Assembly: GCA_033439795.1 (NCBI GenBank)
Contig: JAUTDP010000006.1
Location: forward strand, 992,001-1,056,000
Length of the DNA: 64,000 nt
DNA from: Sordaria brevicollis
Taxonomy: Eukaryota > Ascomycota > Sordariomycetes > Sordariales > Sordariaceae
Reading direction: 5' to 3'
The notes under the pieces were generated by a model. That model saw nothing but the letters and a program-made list of their open reading frames with translations. It was not told the DNA's origin and made no database searches. Shown here piece by piece: positions 47,961 through 59,800 of this stretch; position 1 is the stretch's first letter; every line of letters starts with the position of its first letter. The translations under genes and the position numbers were made by a program.

Positions 47961-50900
47961 ATGGCAGACGTCCTAGGCTACGGCTTGGTTAGTCTTGGTC
48001 TATGGCCATGCTATAGCTGTTGCCGGGAATTCTGGGTATGTCTCTGCAAATATTTCCTCACCCTCCTTCCCTGAGTTTCATGTCACTCGGGCCTTCAAGC
48101 CACACGGATACCGTATCCGAGCCTTTCCCACCACCCTGCTTACGCCGTCTTCAAGTCACACCCGAGGTTGTTTCGCAGACAAATCGTTAACATCACATCT
48201 ACAGATACCCTCTCTCGCCAACTTTGGACCACACTGTCTTGGAGTAGTCGGCCACATTCCCGTCTGGATCTCGCTCTTGGTTTTTGTACTTCACTATGCA
48301 TCGCTCTGGCTCGATCGATGGCGCCCCATCTGGTTACGGAACTTCACGGCGAAGCACGATGAAGACAGGCTGCTAAACTACGATCAAGAAACCGGCTCCA
48401 ACTATGACGAAAGCTTCGAAGATACTCCGTTATTGTCACGCCAAAGGCCCATTGTGCTTTCTCGCAAGAAGATATGGACACGCTGGACGTTGTGTCTGCT
48501 GATGCTCAATGTCACTGGTACCATCATCAGCATGCTTGGTGCCGTCCTGGTCCATCGAAGCCCCACTGAAGTCCAGCTACATCTCATACCTCTTATCCCC
48601 AATGTAAGATGCGATATTTTGATGATAGACCGAGGCAACCATTAGACTTCCTGCTGACTTCCGGCGTAGATGCTATCGGCATTACTCATTCTTGTTGATC
48701 GGCCTAGGACTGTCCGAAGATCGCTCTTTATCATCGCCGCAACGCTTCTCTCCGTTCAGCTCGCAGTCACCACACTTGCCCCAAGTGCCATCGGAACGAC
48801 ATGGAAATGCCTTACAACCTGGGCTGGAGGCATTTGCGTTACTCTGGCATCTGTCATTGTCATGCTCAATATGCCACTGCGAGACCCGCTGTTGAGTACG
48901 TCCAAGATTGGAAAGCCTTTCGCCAAGCCGGATTCCAGTGTACGAAGCCCCGAGGATATGGTCACTCTTTGGCAGTGGATGTCTGTCTCTTGGATGGCAC
49001 CCCTGATATCTGTTGCCGGCAAGAGGCAACTACACGATAAAGACGTATGGCTGCTGGCGTCCGACTTCCAACACCAGCAACTACACCTTCTGTTTCGAGA
49101 CTTGACTGGCACCGTACTCGTTCGACTACTCAGGGCGAATGGGCTTGATATCATCCTGACCATATGCCTCGGCACCCTCGAGACCCTAGCCGAGCTGTCG
49201 GAACCCATCCTACTCAAGCAACTTCTCTATTCACTCATGTCCGAAACATCCAGCAAACGGACGGCCCTCATCTATACCAGCCTTATTCTCATCGCGAGAC
49301 TTCTCAAAGCTCAATCCGGGGTTTTCAAAATATGGTACGAAAGACGCAACTACGAGCGGTCGCGAGGTGAAATGATCACCATGATCCACGACAAAACTTT
49401 GCGCCGGAAGGCCTTCACTATCGCAGTGGAACCGCCAACACCAACCTCACAGACTACTTTGCTTGGGGAAGAGGATCATAATGTGGATGATCTTGATACT
49501 GAAGACTCTAAACTTAATCGACTCCAGGGTCTCAAGGCTTGGGCCCAGGGGATCTACCGAGGCGCAAAACAAAGCTCCGGGCTTCCATCTCGGAAAGAAA
49601 ACGAGGCACCTGCATCGACTGGAAAAATCCTCAACCTCCTTCGGGGTGACGTGTACGAGGTAGCCCAGAGATTTTGGGAGGTGTCAACGATTGTCACAAG
49701 ACCACTCAGTGTCAGCCTTTCGATCTACCTTCTGTACGAGATCCTGGGGTCTGCCTCGTTGTTCGGCGTCCTTGTCATCATCCTCGGCATGTTTGTGAAT
49801 TCCTTCATGATGCGCTTCCTAGAGAGGGTAGAGCATGAACGCCGTTCTATCACCGATGAAAAGCTGGAGCGCACCAGTCAGTTCGTGGATTCACTCCGTC
49901 ATCTTCGCTGGTACGATTGGCAGGACCGATGGCTTGGTCACATTATGGAAATTCGACAGAAAGAGTTGTTCCAACGCATCAAAAGCAATGTGGTCGGCAG
50001 AGGCATCAACATCATCAACAACACGACATCCTACATGTTTCCCGTTGTTGGGTTCGCCGCCTATACCCTCCTTCTGCGCAAGCCTCTGACTGTCGACATT
50101 GCCTTTCCGGCTCTTGGCCTATTTACTACGTTGCAGAATAACCTCCGCGAACTACCTCCGCTGTGGACAAATCTTATCAACGCCAGGGTTGCCATGCGTC
50201 GAATTGAGGCTTTCATGTTGGAGCCAGACAAGGACGACAACGAGGAAAAAGAACCACCCGCCGCTGCCTACCTCCTGGGTAGTCCGGAAATTTCTGTCCG
50301 CAATGCATCTTTCTCGTGGCCAGGCTCCGATACAACTGTGCTGAACGATGTCTCATTTGCTTGTGAGCCAGGCCTAACTTTGGTCTGTGGTAAAGTTGGT
50401 ATAGGCAAGACAGCATTGCTGCAGGCCATTTTGGGCGAGCTTGACCAGCATTCCGGGGAGAAGAACGTCCCTGCCGAGATGATTGGATACTGCGCTCAAA
50501 TGCCGTGGCTTGAGAGCATGAGTATCCGTGACAACATCTTATTCAGTACTCCCTTTGACGAGACGCGGTACTGGCAGGTTCTCAGGGCATGCTGCCTTGC
50601 GGAAGATCTCAAGAAATTCAAGGCAGGAGATCGTTCTCTGATTGGAGAAAATGGAGTTGGCCTCTCAGGCGGACAACGAGCTCGTGTGGCTTTGGCCCGA
50701 GCTGTCTATAGCAGAAGTCGAGTTCTCCTGCTCGATGACCCTATTGCTGCTCTTGACCACCAAACTGCCGAAAGCATCGCACGCAACCTCTTTGCCGACA
50801 AGAACTCGCCACTCATTGCTGGCCGGCTGATCGTATTGGTTACTCACCGTGTTGATATTGTTAAGCACTATGCATACCAGGTTCTGGATATCGTTGCCGG

Positions 50901-52862
50901 TGGACTGGTCAAGACATTTGACAGAAGGGGGATTGCGGAACACGAGAAGGAACTGGAAGAACAGGCTGCTATCGCACCGGAGATGTCACCACGCTCCGGG
51001 TCTTCTTCCGGTCAAAGCACCGAGGCTTCCTCATCCGAAGATGAGGCCGAGATGGCGACGATTGCTGCCAAGTTCATGCAGGAAGAACACCGGGTACATG
51101 GTGGTGTTATGGCCACCGTCTACTGGCAGTACAGTATGTCAAGGCCGGTAAATATTCTTGGTGGGCCGCGATGGTTCTGTTCTGTTTACTCATCCGGTTG
51201 ACCAACCTCGGGTATAGCTGGTTCTTGAAGGAATGGGGTGAACAATATCGGAAGCCCGCTGAGCTGGATCATGGGCTACAAACTTTCACTCTCCTCTCGC
51301 ACCCCAACTTCAAAACTGATGGCATCATTGACCCTGGTCGACAGCTTCCTTCACCCGACGAGAATGTACGGCCCTGGCTTTTTTGGCTGACCATTATCGC
51401 GCTGGTCCAGATTCTGTTTGAGGCTTGCTCCGATATTGCCCTCATCGCCATCATCTACAATGCTGGGAAAACCCTCTTCGCTAAGGCCATGCACTGCGTC
51501 ACGAATGCCACATTCCGCTTCTATGATGTGACACCCGTTGGCCGGCTCATGAACCGTCTTACCTCCGACATTGGCACAATCGACGGGCAGATTGCGGTCC
51601 AGCTAGTACAGCTCGCGTTATACTCTCTAGGCTGGATGACCTCGATGTTCGTGATAGCAACAGCAACACCGATCTTCATCGTGCTCAGCGTTGGCATGAC
51701 CGTCTTGTTCGTCTATATGTATCAGCGATATCTACCAGCATCACAGGACCTGCGCCGTCTGGAAATGGTCTCTCTGTCGCCGCTTTTGTCGAATTTTGGA
51801 ACGCTTCTCGAGGGCTTGACCACCGTACGTGCCTTCCGCGCCGAACCGCATTTTCAAAACCGCATTATTGCTACAACCGATGACTTCCAGAAGATGGACC
51901 ACATCTACTGGTCGCTACAAGCCTGGTTACAATACCGCTTTGATATGGTGTCAGGCTTCTCGGTCTACGCCCTGACCCTGACAGCCATTTTCCACGGGCT
52001 TTCCAGCGGTATGGTAGGCTTCGTACTAGCCGCCGCCGCGAGCTTTGTGGAGAGTACGCACCAAGTATGCCGTAAATACGGAGACATGCAAATGCAGTTT
52101 GTCAGCGTCGAGCGCATCATCGAGCTTCTGGCCCTCGAGCAGGAGCAGGCAAACACAGACAATCCGCCGCCAGCTGGTTGGCCTTTTTATACCGACGACA
52201 TTGTTTTCGACAAGGTCACGTTGCGCTACGCACCGGAGCTCGATCCCGTTCTGACGGACGTCAGCTTGGTGATTCCTGGCGGCTCGACTGTGGCCGTGAC
52301 CGGTAGAACCGGTTCCGGCAAGAGCACGCTGGCATACGCCTTGCTAAGCACGATCCAGCCTGATGCGGACACAGGCGGCCAGATCCGCATTGGCTCAATA
52401 GACATTGCCAAAGTAGACAAGCACATCCTGCGCCGACACATAACTTTTGTAGCGCAGGATCCAGTACTCTTTGCCGGTACACTACGGGACAACCTTGACC
52501 CACTGTACGAGCACGATGAGGACGAGCGGGCTAAGGTTCTGAAAACGGTCCTGGACAATGGATTCACGCTTGACACCAGGGTGGACGGCGGAGGCAAGAA
52601 TCTCAGCCAGGGCCAGCGCCAGTTGGTGGGCCTAGGCAGGGCGATTCTACGAAGGAGTGCCATTGTGATCATGGACGAGGCGACGGCGAGCATCGATGTG
52701 GAGACGGCGGCGTACATTCACCAATTGCTCAGGAGAGAGTTGAGTCACAGTACCGTGATTACGATTGCCCACAAAGTGGAGGCGGTTAAGGACGCGGACT
52801 TTGAGATTGTGCTGGATAAAGGGAAGGTGGTCAAAGCCGGGAAAAGAACTCCGAAGTCTTAG
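47961..52862 (+). CDS. ABCC-family full ABC transporter, frameshifted by a 5-bp duplication
   Basis: Three exons: 47961-48035, 48205-48603 and 48670-52862. Ignoring the duplication at 51127-51136, the protein would have about 1553 aa with the layout N-terminal membrane region, TMD1, NBD1, TMD2, NBD2 (MRP/bile-acid-type vacuolar or plasma-membrane exporter). NBD1 has Walker A GKVGIGKTALL (about residue 731), signature LSGGQRARVALARA (about 822) and Walker B LLLDDP, where the usual catalytic Glu is replaced by Pro. NBD2 has GRTGSGKSTL (about 1368), LSQGQRQLVGLGRA (about 1467) and IVIMDEATASID, a canonical site. Such asymmetry is normal for ABCC. As written, the frame shifts near residue 977 and stops at 51201, giving about 1001 aa without the second half. 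The remainder is open from 51138 to 52862. This is either a recent null allele or a sequence error. Confidence 0.85.
51127..51136 (+). other. Frameshifting 5-bp tandem duplication (CAGTA twice)
   Basis: The sequence TGG-CAGTA-CAGTA-TGTC lies in the linker before TMD2. Removing one copy gives an unbroken reading, YWQYVKAGKYSWW, in the expected family context. Keeping both shifts the frame and leads to a stop at 51201. An intron of this size is impossible, so splicing does not explain it. Confidence 0.85.
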
Positions 52863-54148
52863 GAAGGCTTCGTGGAAGGGTCTTGATGTTTTAGGTGAAG
52901 GGAAATATTCGATAAAGGATACAGCGATTGCTTGGGAATTTTAGATCAACTCTGATCAGCGGATATTGATAAGGAAACCATGTGTTCAATGGAGAAGTCT
53001 TACAAGGTAGCTGCTTGCGAAGCAAGAGATATTAGATGAAGGGAATATGTGGAACTCCAAACATTCTATGACTCTATGTAGCTAGAGCAAAGCGAGCTGA
53101 AGAGTTGCAACTTCTTACGAAACAGGTCAAAAGAAACGAATGTCATCAACATTAGCATCACGCCAACAAAGATCTTCAGCTGACTACAACCGTCCTCTGA
53201 GGAATGTTCGGTGCCGATGGTCCCTGTCGATCCCCGGGCCGAGTGGTCCAGCTACGCAATCGGCTTTGTACACACTCTTATGTGTCAGATCAAATCGTTC
53301 CAGAAGTTCGGTAGAACTATCTGTCCGTCCCGCCTACTTCTTTGTCCTTATGTTACCGACAAACCAACAATGAAAGTTGAGATGAGATCCAGATCAGGGG
53401 TCCTCTAACCAGCTCATCGGGTCCCGCTCGTGCCTTTGTGCTTTGTGCTATTTAGAATAGGCACCAAACAAAGAACGATGACGGAGATGTTGGATTAGGG
53501 GTCCTCACCCGAAGAATTAACCTTAACCGAGTCCTTGGGACAGGTCCTCAGCTAGCCATGTTGTCAGTGTCGTACGATGTCATGGAGTGCCTCTTTGTGA
53601 CTTTTACCGGGTACCGAGAATCCGAGGGGTGAGACAATGGGGGACCGTGAAGGACAATGGAGGGGTGTCTTACCGTGTGACGTGGCGGTTTGGCATGTGA
53701 GAGTCGGTATCGACGGAAGATTCCGTTTTGGTTTGGGGTTGGGACCGACTGCATGTCTCTGTTCAACTGTACTGGTCGAATCTGTGGGTTAGAAGTTGGG
53801 ATGCAAATGATCCTGGAACTATGTGCAGGTGCAGAGAGCAGTGTAAAGGAGAGCAGACGGTAAGATAGATGCCGACACCATCAAAAGATTCGATGGCGTG
53901 ATAACATGTTGCACCGGGCTCACTGGCATGGGAACGACAAGTAAACAAGATGTGGGGTTGAACACCATTTGATATCAAGTATAAACAAGAAGTGAATTAT
54001 GTTTATGTGATGTTCATCATAAACCATATGATAACATGAAGGTAAATATGTCCATCAACCATCAACCCCCTCTCGTATATATCCAAAAATTCATCTAATC
54101 GTAGTACGTATGTATGGCATGCTCCATAGCCTGGTGGTATCACTCTGC
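52863..54148. other. Convergent intergenic gap, about 1.3 kb
   Basis: Gap between the ends of the ABC transporter (+) and the repeat wall protein (-). It holds their 3' UTRs. Only short, motif-free open frames are seen. Confidence 0.6.
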
Positions 54149-56096
54149 TTAAAGAAGAGCGATAACCAAACCAGCAACACCCAACAATCCACCCCTGGCA
54201 ACGGCGTTGCCGTTGGCAGCACCGATAATGGGAGGGGGAGGAACAGCGCTGGAGCTGGGGACGACGACGCTAGGAACGACGACGGAGCTGATGATGCTCG
54301 GAACAGCGCTGGTGACGACGGGAGGGGGGACAGCGGGGCCGGAAGAGCTAGGGACAGGAACGGGGCCGGCGCTGGTGCTCTCGACGGGGGGAGGAACGAC
54401 GACACCGGTGGAGGTGGCGGTGGCGGTGCTCAAGCTGGGAAGGACGTCGCTGGAGCTCTCAACAGGGGGAGGAACAACGACGCCGGTGGAGGTAGCGGTA
54501 GCAGTGCTCAACGAAACATCCGAGGTGACGGACGGCATGGTGACGGGCACCGAGGAGATAACGCTGGGCAAACTGACAGGAGGCACCGAGGACTCAGCGG
54601 AAGTAGTGGGCTCGGGCTCAACAGGGCAGACAGTGGTGCCGATGGTGATGGTCTCGGTGGTGACGGTGGTCGAGCCGGCCGGGCAGTCGGTGACGGTGAT
54701 GGGGCACTTGGTGATGGTGTGAGTGGTGGTGGTGACGATGGTGCTGGTGGTCCACTCGACGGAAGAGGAGGAAGACTCCACGGGACCAGCGGAGGAGGTG
54801 ACGGTGGGGATGGTGACGGGGGCCGAGGAGACGACGCTGGACAGGCTGGACTGGGTGACGGGCACCGAGGAAGGGGGAACGACGACATCGGAAGTAGAGG
54901 GCTCGGGCTCCTCGTCGGTGCATCCATCGTCGGTGGTCGAGGGCTCAGGGGCAGAGCTGCTGACGGCGGAGCTGGGAGGGACGGTAATAGTGACATCCGT
55001 AGAAGGCTCGGGCTCTTCGTCATCGCAACCGTCATCAGTAGTAGAAGGCTCAGGGGCGGAGGTCACGACCGAGCTAGGAGGAGCGGTAATGGAAGCCGAG
55101 GTAGGGGGAACAGTCACATCGGTCGATGGCTCGGGCTCCTCATCATCACAGCCATCATCGGTAGTCGAAGGCTCGGGAGCAGAGCTGGTGACGGCAGAGG
55201 TAGGAGGGACGGTAATAGTGACGTCCGTGGAAGGCTCAGGCTCATCATCGCAATCCTCATCGGTGGTCGACGGCTCAGGGGCGGAGCTAGTGACAGCAGA
55301 AGTGGGAGGGACGGTGATGGTGACATCCGTGGAAGGCTCAGGCTCATCATCGCAGTCCTCATCGGTGGTCGAAGGCTCAGGAGCAGAGCTGGTAACGGCC
55401 GAAGTGGGAGGAACGGTAATAGTGGAAGGCTCGGTGGAAGGCTCAGGCTCATCATCGCAATCCTCATCGGTGGTCGAAGGCTCGGGGGCAGAGCTGGTGA
55501 CGGCGGAAGTGGGAGGAACGGTGATAGTAACATGGGTAGAAGGCTCGGTCGAGGGCTCAGGCTCATCCTCACAGTCCGAGTCATCATCATCCACAGTCGT
55601 AGTTGAAGCGGGAGGGGCACTCGTCGCGGTCGAAGTAGGCGGCTGGGTGATGTCGGGGGTAGAGGTAACCGTCACACTGGGCTCGGGCTCCTCGTCGTCA
55701 CAGTCCGAGTCCTCTCCATCATCAACGGCCGTCGTCGTCACGGGAGGAGCGCTGGTCTTGGTGGTAGGCGCCTCGCTCGTGTGGGTAGCGGTATAAGTGA
55801 CGCAGGAGCAGGCAGAGCTGACAGCCGCGCGATCACCACCACAGTTCTCCAAGTAGTCCGCAATATCAGGAGTGGTTCCGGCCAAGAACCCAGGGCAGAA
55901 CTCCTTCGCCTGAGCATAAAACCGCTTGTCCGTCATCTCATTGTAGCAGTTGTCAGCGTCCTGATATCCCGTGTTAGTCCATGTCTTGTCTTGGCTTGAA
56001 TACTATGAAGGAGTGACCACTTACACAGTCAGGATAAGACCATGCCTGGGCCAGGCCGAGGGAAACGGCGCCCAAAGCAAGAGTAGCGGCGCGCAT
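54149..56096 (-). CDS. GPI-anchored-type cell-wall protein with acidic Cys/Pro/Ser/Thr repeats
   Basis: The predicted protein has 627 aa in two exons: 56025-56096 and 54149-55960 (64-nt intron, GTAAGT donor, ATCAG acceptor). A signal peptide covers residues 1-18 (ending GLAQA). A small Cys domain follows (PDCDADNCYNE, EFCPGFLAG, YLENCGG, ACSCVTY). Then come about eight tandem units, each built on D-C-(D/E)-(D/E)-EPEPST followed by VTVPPTSAVTSSAPEPSTTD, then Ser/Thr/Val/Pro-rich sequence and a hydrophobic C-terminus (GGLLGVAGLVIALL) with small residues before it (GAANGN), as in a GPI signal. The protein is likely wall-linked and heavily O-mannosylated. The repeat leaves long antisense frames open on the plus strand. 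A TATA box lies about 270 bases upstream. Confidence 0.85.
54660..55760 (-). repeat. Tandem coding repeat array in the wall protein
   Basis: About eight imperfect units of roughly 100 bases. Each encodes one Cys in an acidic cluster (DCDDEPEPST and variants), then a Thr/Ser/Pro-rich segment. Unit sequences are close enough in the middle of the array to suggest recent duplication, while the outer units are more diverged. Length variation between strains is likely. Confidence 0.75.
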
Positions 56097-56365
56097 TGTG
56101 TCCTTTCGATATTCTTAGTTGCTTGCTGTGATGGAAAACGACCGACTCCTGGAGCAACACAGTATAGTTCACCAAACAACGAGAGTGTATGGTGATCCTG
56201 GTTGATAAAAGTCCTTCCCGTATCAGCAGACAAACGAACGACTGCGGGTGGTATTAGTTATTACAAAGGGGCGGACTATTTCCCTTGTGGACAGCAGGTA
56301 GGAGAGCAAGAAAGGGACCGGAGGGGGAGGGCGTCTCGGGGGCCCCGAACAGGACCGCAACTCTT

Positions 56366-56373
56366 TTTATATA
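56366..56373 (-). promoter_or_regulatory. TATA box of the repeat wall protein gene
   Basis: On the minus strand it reads TATATAAA, about 270 bases upstream of the ATG at 56096, which would give a leader of roughly 240 bases. Inferred from sequence only. Confidence 0.5.
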
Positions 56374-56661
56374 AAAGAAAATAAAAAGACACAGAACAAA
56401 AGAACCACAAGATCTCCCCAGCTTAACCGACAGCCACTATGATCGATAGTTCTGGGGCGAGCCTTGGCCCTGGGACCTGGAAAAAGGCTGAGGTGCCATT
56501 CCCAAAGCGGGCAGCAGCCGGACAATACGAGATCTAGGCAATATTTGGCATCCGGTAGCACCCTACACCAGTCTAACCAGGTGGTTGAGCATGGTGAGGT
56601 AGCATTATGGTGTAGTGAGCACCGTGAGCTAACAGGGGATCAGGGGGTTTATTAGGACCAG

Positions 56662-56666
56662 ATAAA
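56662..56666 (+). repeat. Target-site duplication, left copy (ATAAA)
   Basis: Five bases directly before the 5' LTR, repeated exactly at 62674-62678 directly after the 3' LTR. Five bases is the usual Copia length, and the identity marks one insertion event. Confidence 0.8.
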
Positions 56667-56835
56667 TGTCAAATACAGGGGTGGGTTTCCTGCCACCGCC
56701 TTTCTTATATAATCTAAATTACTGGGCAAAACCCTAATTTTTATATACGGGATTTTCCTAGTTACAAAACAGATTCTACATAATACACACTCTGCACCCT
56801 TATTCTCAATACCCTTATATTACTACTATTCTATA
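56667..56835 (+). repeat. 5' LTR of the Copia element
   Basis: 169 nt, sharing blocks such as GGGGTGGGTTTC, GCCACCGCCTTTCTTATATAA and GGGCAAAACCCTAATTTTT with the 3' LTR. Differences are mostly C-to-T and G-to-A, with the 5' copy more mutated (its ACA end has become ATA). Confidence 0.9.
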
Positions 56836-59800
56836 ATTAAGAATCTCATTTACTACCCCCCGATTGCGGTAACCCGGCAGAATATTGTAATAATAGCGAT
56901 ATTCGATTAATAATAATAATTACGATAATATCCTCGATTACCGATTTCAAGAAAACGGGCGACGCCGTTTTCAAATCTATTAACGACTAAATTATATAGG
57001 ATAAAGGATTTTAATCGAAAGTATTCGAATTAAGATTATAAAAGTATATTAATCCCAATAATAAGAAACCGTAACCTATTATCTTTATAGAACCTACTGC
57101 TAAAGATTTTATAAATCCCTTAATTTATGCCGCGGCTATTACTATTAATTTGATTAATAATTTTAATATTAACGATTCTTAATTTTAGTAAGAAATTTTT
57201 CAATTTATTAAAGAAAATTAAACGGTTAGCGGACCCTTTTCGAAAACGCGTAATTATACTTCGATACCACTTTCTTCCTAATAAAAAGCGACCGCGTTTA
57301 CGTTTATTAGTACCGCCGTTATTTAATTAATTATTAGGGCCCTAATTTTTCCTATCGCCCTAATTTTAATTCTAATTTTATACGCGGCGCGCTATTACGG
57401 TTTCTTAATTAAACGCAATTATTATAATTATTAGGAAATTATAATTAATTACTATTATAATAAAAAAATCTAAGAAATTTATAAAAAAAAGATTATTACC
57501 CTTCGTACCTAAATAAAAAATAATATTAATTAATATTTTTAATTAACCTACTTTAAAAGAATTACTTCCCTATCCGCTTAATATAATATAATAAAATCTA
57601 ACGTTTAATTCGATAAGGAATAAGTTTATAACGATATTTACGCTAATTATTATAATAAGATTAATATTACGATTTATCCCCGTAATTAAATTAATTAATT
57701 ATAGGAATAAGAATATATTATAATTATCGGTAAATATTTTAAAGTCGATAAATATATTAACCCTAAAGTATAGAAAACCGATTTTTTTAATATAGTAAAT
57801 AGATTTAATAATTCCCTTTTTAAAAATTAGGCTATATCCTTCAAAATTACGGATAAAAAACTCCTAAATAATAATTTTATTTATTTTAATTTAGCCTACA
57901 ATTTTAAAGAACGGGTCTACGATTACTACTTTAGAAAATTGTATAACTAAATCTTAAAAGGCGGTATATTTCCTACCCCTATATTTAATAGTCGAATTAC
58001 GGAAAACGCTTTTAGTAATACCGGTAGGAAGCGTAACCAAAGTATTAATAATTAAAATAATAAACGTTAAAAGCGAATTTACAAAATCTACGAAAAATTT
58101 AATTACTTTTATAATAAGTATTAATATATAATCCCTTCTTTAGCGCCTAATTCTAATTAAATTCCTAATTAACGTATTTAAAATATAATTAACGAAAATT
58201 ATTAAAAGAATACTTAATTTACGTAAAGGTTCCGTAAATTAAATACTAGAACCGTATTAACGTAATAAATTCCTATTAAAAGGCCAATAAAATTTACAAC
58301 TAATACCTTTAGTAGTAAATTCTAATTTAAAAATTAAAAGATTAATAAAATTAATTATTAATTTAATTTCTTAATATTAAAATTTCGATAAGAAGTTCCC
58401 GTATACCTATTAAGAGATTTAGTTATTTTTAATTCAAATACGACAATTTATATTTTTAACGAAGTTAACCGTTTTAAAAACTTTACCCCTATAAATAAAG
58501 GAGATTACGTTTAGGTTAATAACGGTTTATTAGTAATTAAAGGATACGGGATTATTTATATTCTAATTAACGATAATAAAAATAATTTTTTTAAACTTCG
58601 TTTAAACGATGTAATATTAATTCTAAATATAATTTATAATTTCGTATCTCTTTAAAAGTTTATAGAATTCGATTACTCCTAGGATATTATTAATTTTTGT
58701 ATTCGCGCCCCCGATCTTTCCTATTATTATTCTATTTCTAATTATTTCTAATAGTTTATTTTTAAATATATCCCTCTTAATTCTAAAAATAACGTTAACC
58801 AATCCTTTTTTAACGTTCGAATTCCTTAGAGTAAGACCGCTAAGAAATTTTAAGAGGGAAATACCTTACGTTAATATTTTAGATTTAATTACCCTAAACC
58901 CGAGACCTTTATTTAATTAATTAATAAGGAATATAGCGTACGTTTTAAGGGTTTAAATCTAATATATTATAATACGTATATAGTAGTTAAATTAAAACGT
59001 TAAATTGGGAAGGCTATCCGCGTTGTATTTAAAGGATTAGAATAAAGGGTAGCTATTAACTTTTTCGAATATATTCTAATAAAAGCAAAGTTTAGTTGGA
59101 TTTTTATATTAATAATAGTAATTAACCGCTAGTTTAATTACCTTTAGGTATATTATTTTACTAAAAAAATTGCCGATTTTATTATCGTAGTTTTATTTTC
59201 TTTTATTATTAGCTTGAAGACCTAATATTAAATTTAGGTATAAGTAATCGAATATAATAACGAAATTATAATAATTAAATTTAAAGTCGTTACCTTTTTA
59301 TTATAATAGGGTATTAAGGTCGAGCCTTCTACGCTATATATTTAAATATAAAATAACGGCGCTAAGCGTTCGGGGGGTATATTTAACGAAAAAATTAAAA
59401 TTATAAAAGAATTTATAAACCTTTTAAAAGAATTCTAGAGAGAAATTATAGCGGCTATAATTTACTTTCTTAATAAAATTCTTAAATATAATTTTAATTA
59501 GAAAACCCTAAAGGAACGTTTTAAAGCCTATATAATAAATTATAACGGCGGCTAGTAAAAAATAGTCCTTACTTTAATATATTTAAAAGTTTATAGTTAT
59601 AAAGCTTTTGCGTTTATAATAGAAATCCTATACGGTTATAATAAAATTAGGAAGTTTAAAAAATGTATTTAAGTTAATTACCTAATTGGTTACTAATTGT
59701 TAAATATTTACCGAATTTAGAATCCTTATACCAATTCGATTATAATAATTAGAAACGTAGTCTTTAATAAAAACGAGGTTTTTATAAATAATATCGAGAA

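Larger units (their letters stand above)
56097..56666. other. Promoter region of the wall protein up to the Copia element
   Basis: Contains the wall protein promoter. The last part before 56667 is ordinary, non-RIP sequence that served as insertion target. No gene is visible. Confidence 0.55.

Noticed and set aside
51120..51201. An intron to explain the ABC transporter frame break
   Set aside because: Only five extra bases separate the two frames, no donor and acceptor pair restores the family reading, and an exact tandem duplication explains it fully.
54110..55796. Long plus-strand open frames (498 and 357 codons)
   Set aside because: They are antisense shadows of the repeat wall protein. 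Their Gly/Arg/Asp- or Ser/Val/Glu-rich sequence mirrors the repeat codons, and neither has a signal, a domain or a promoter.
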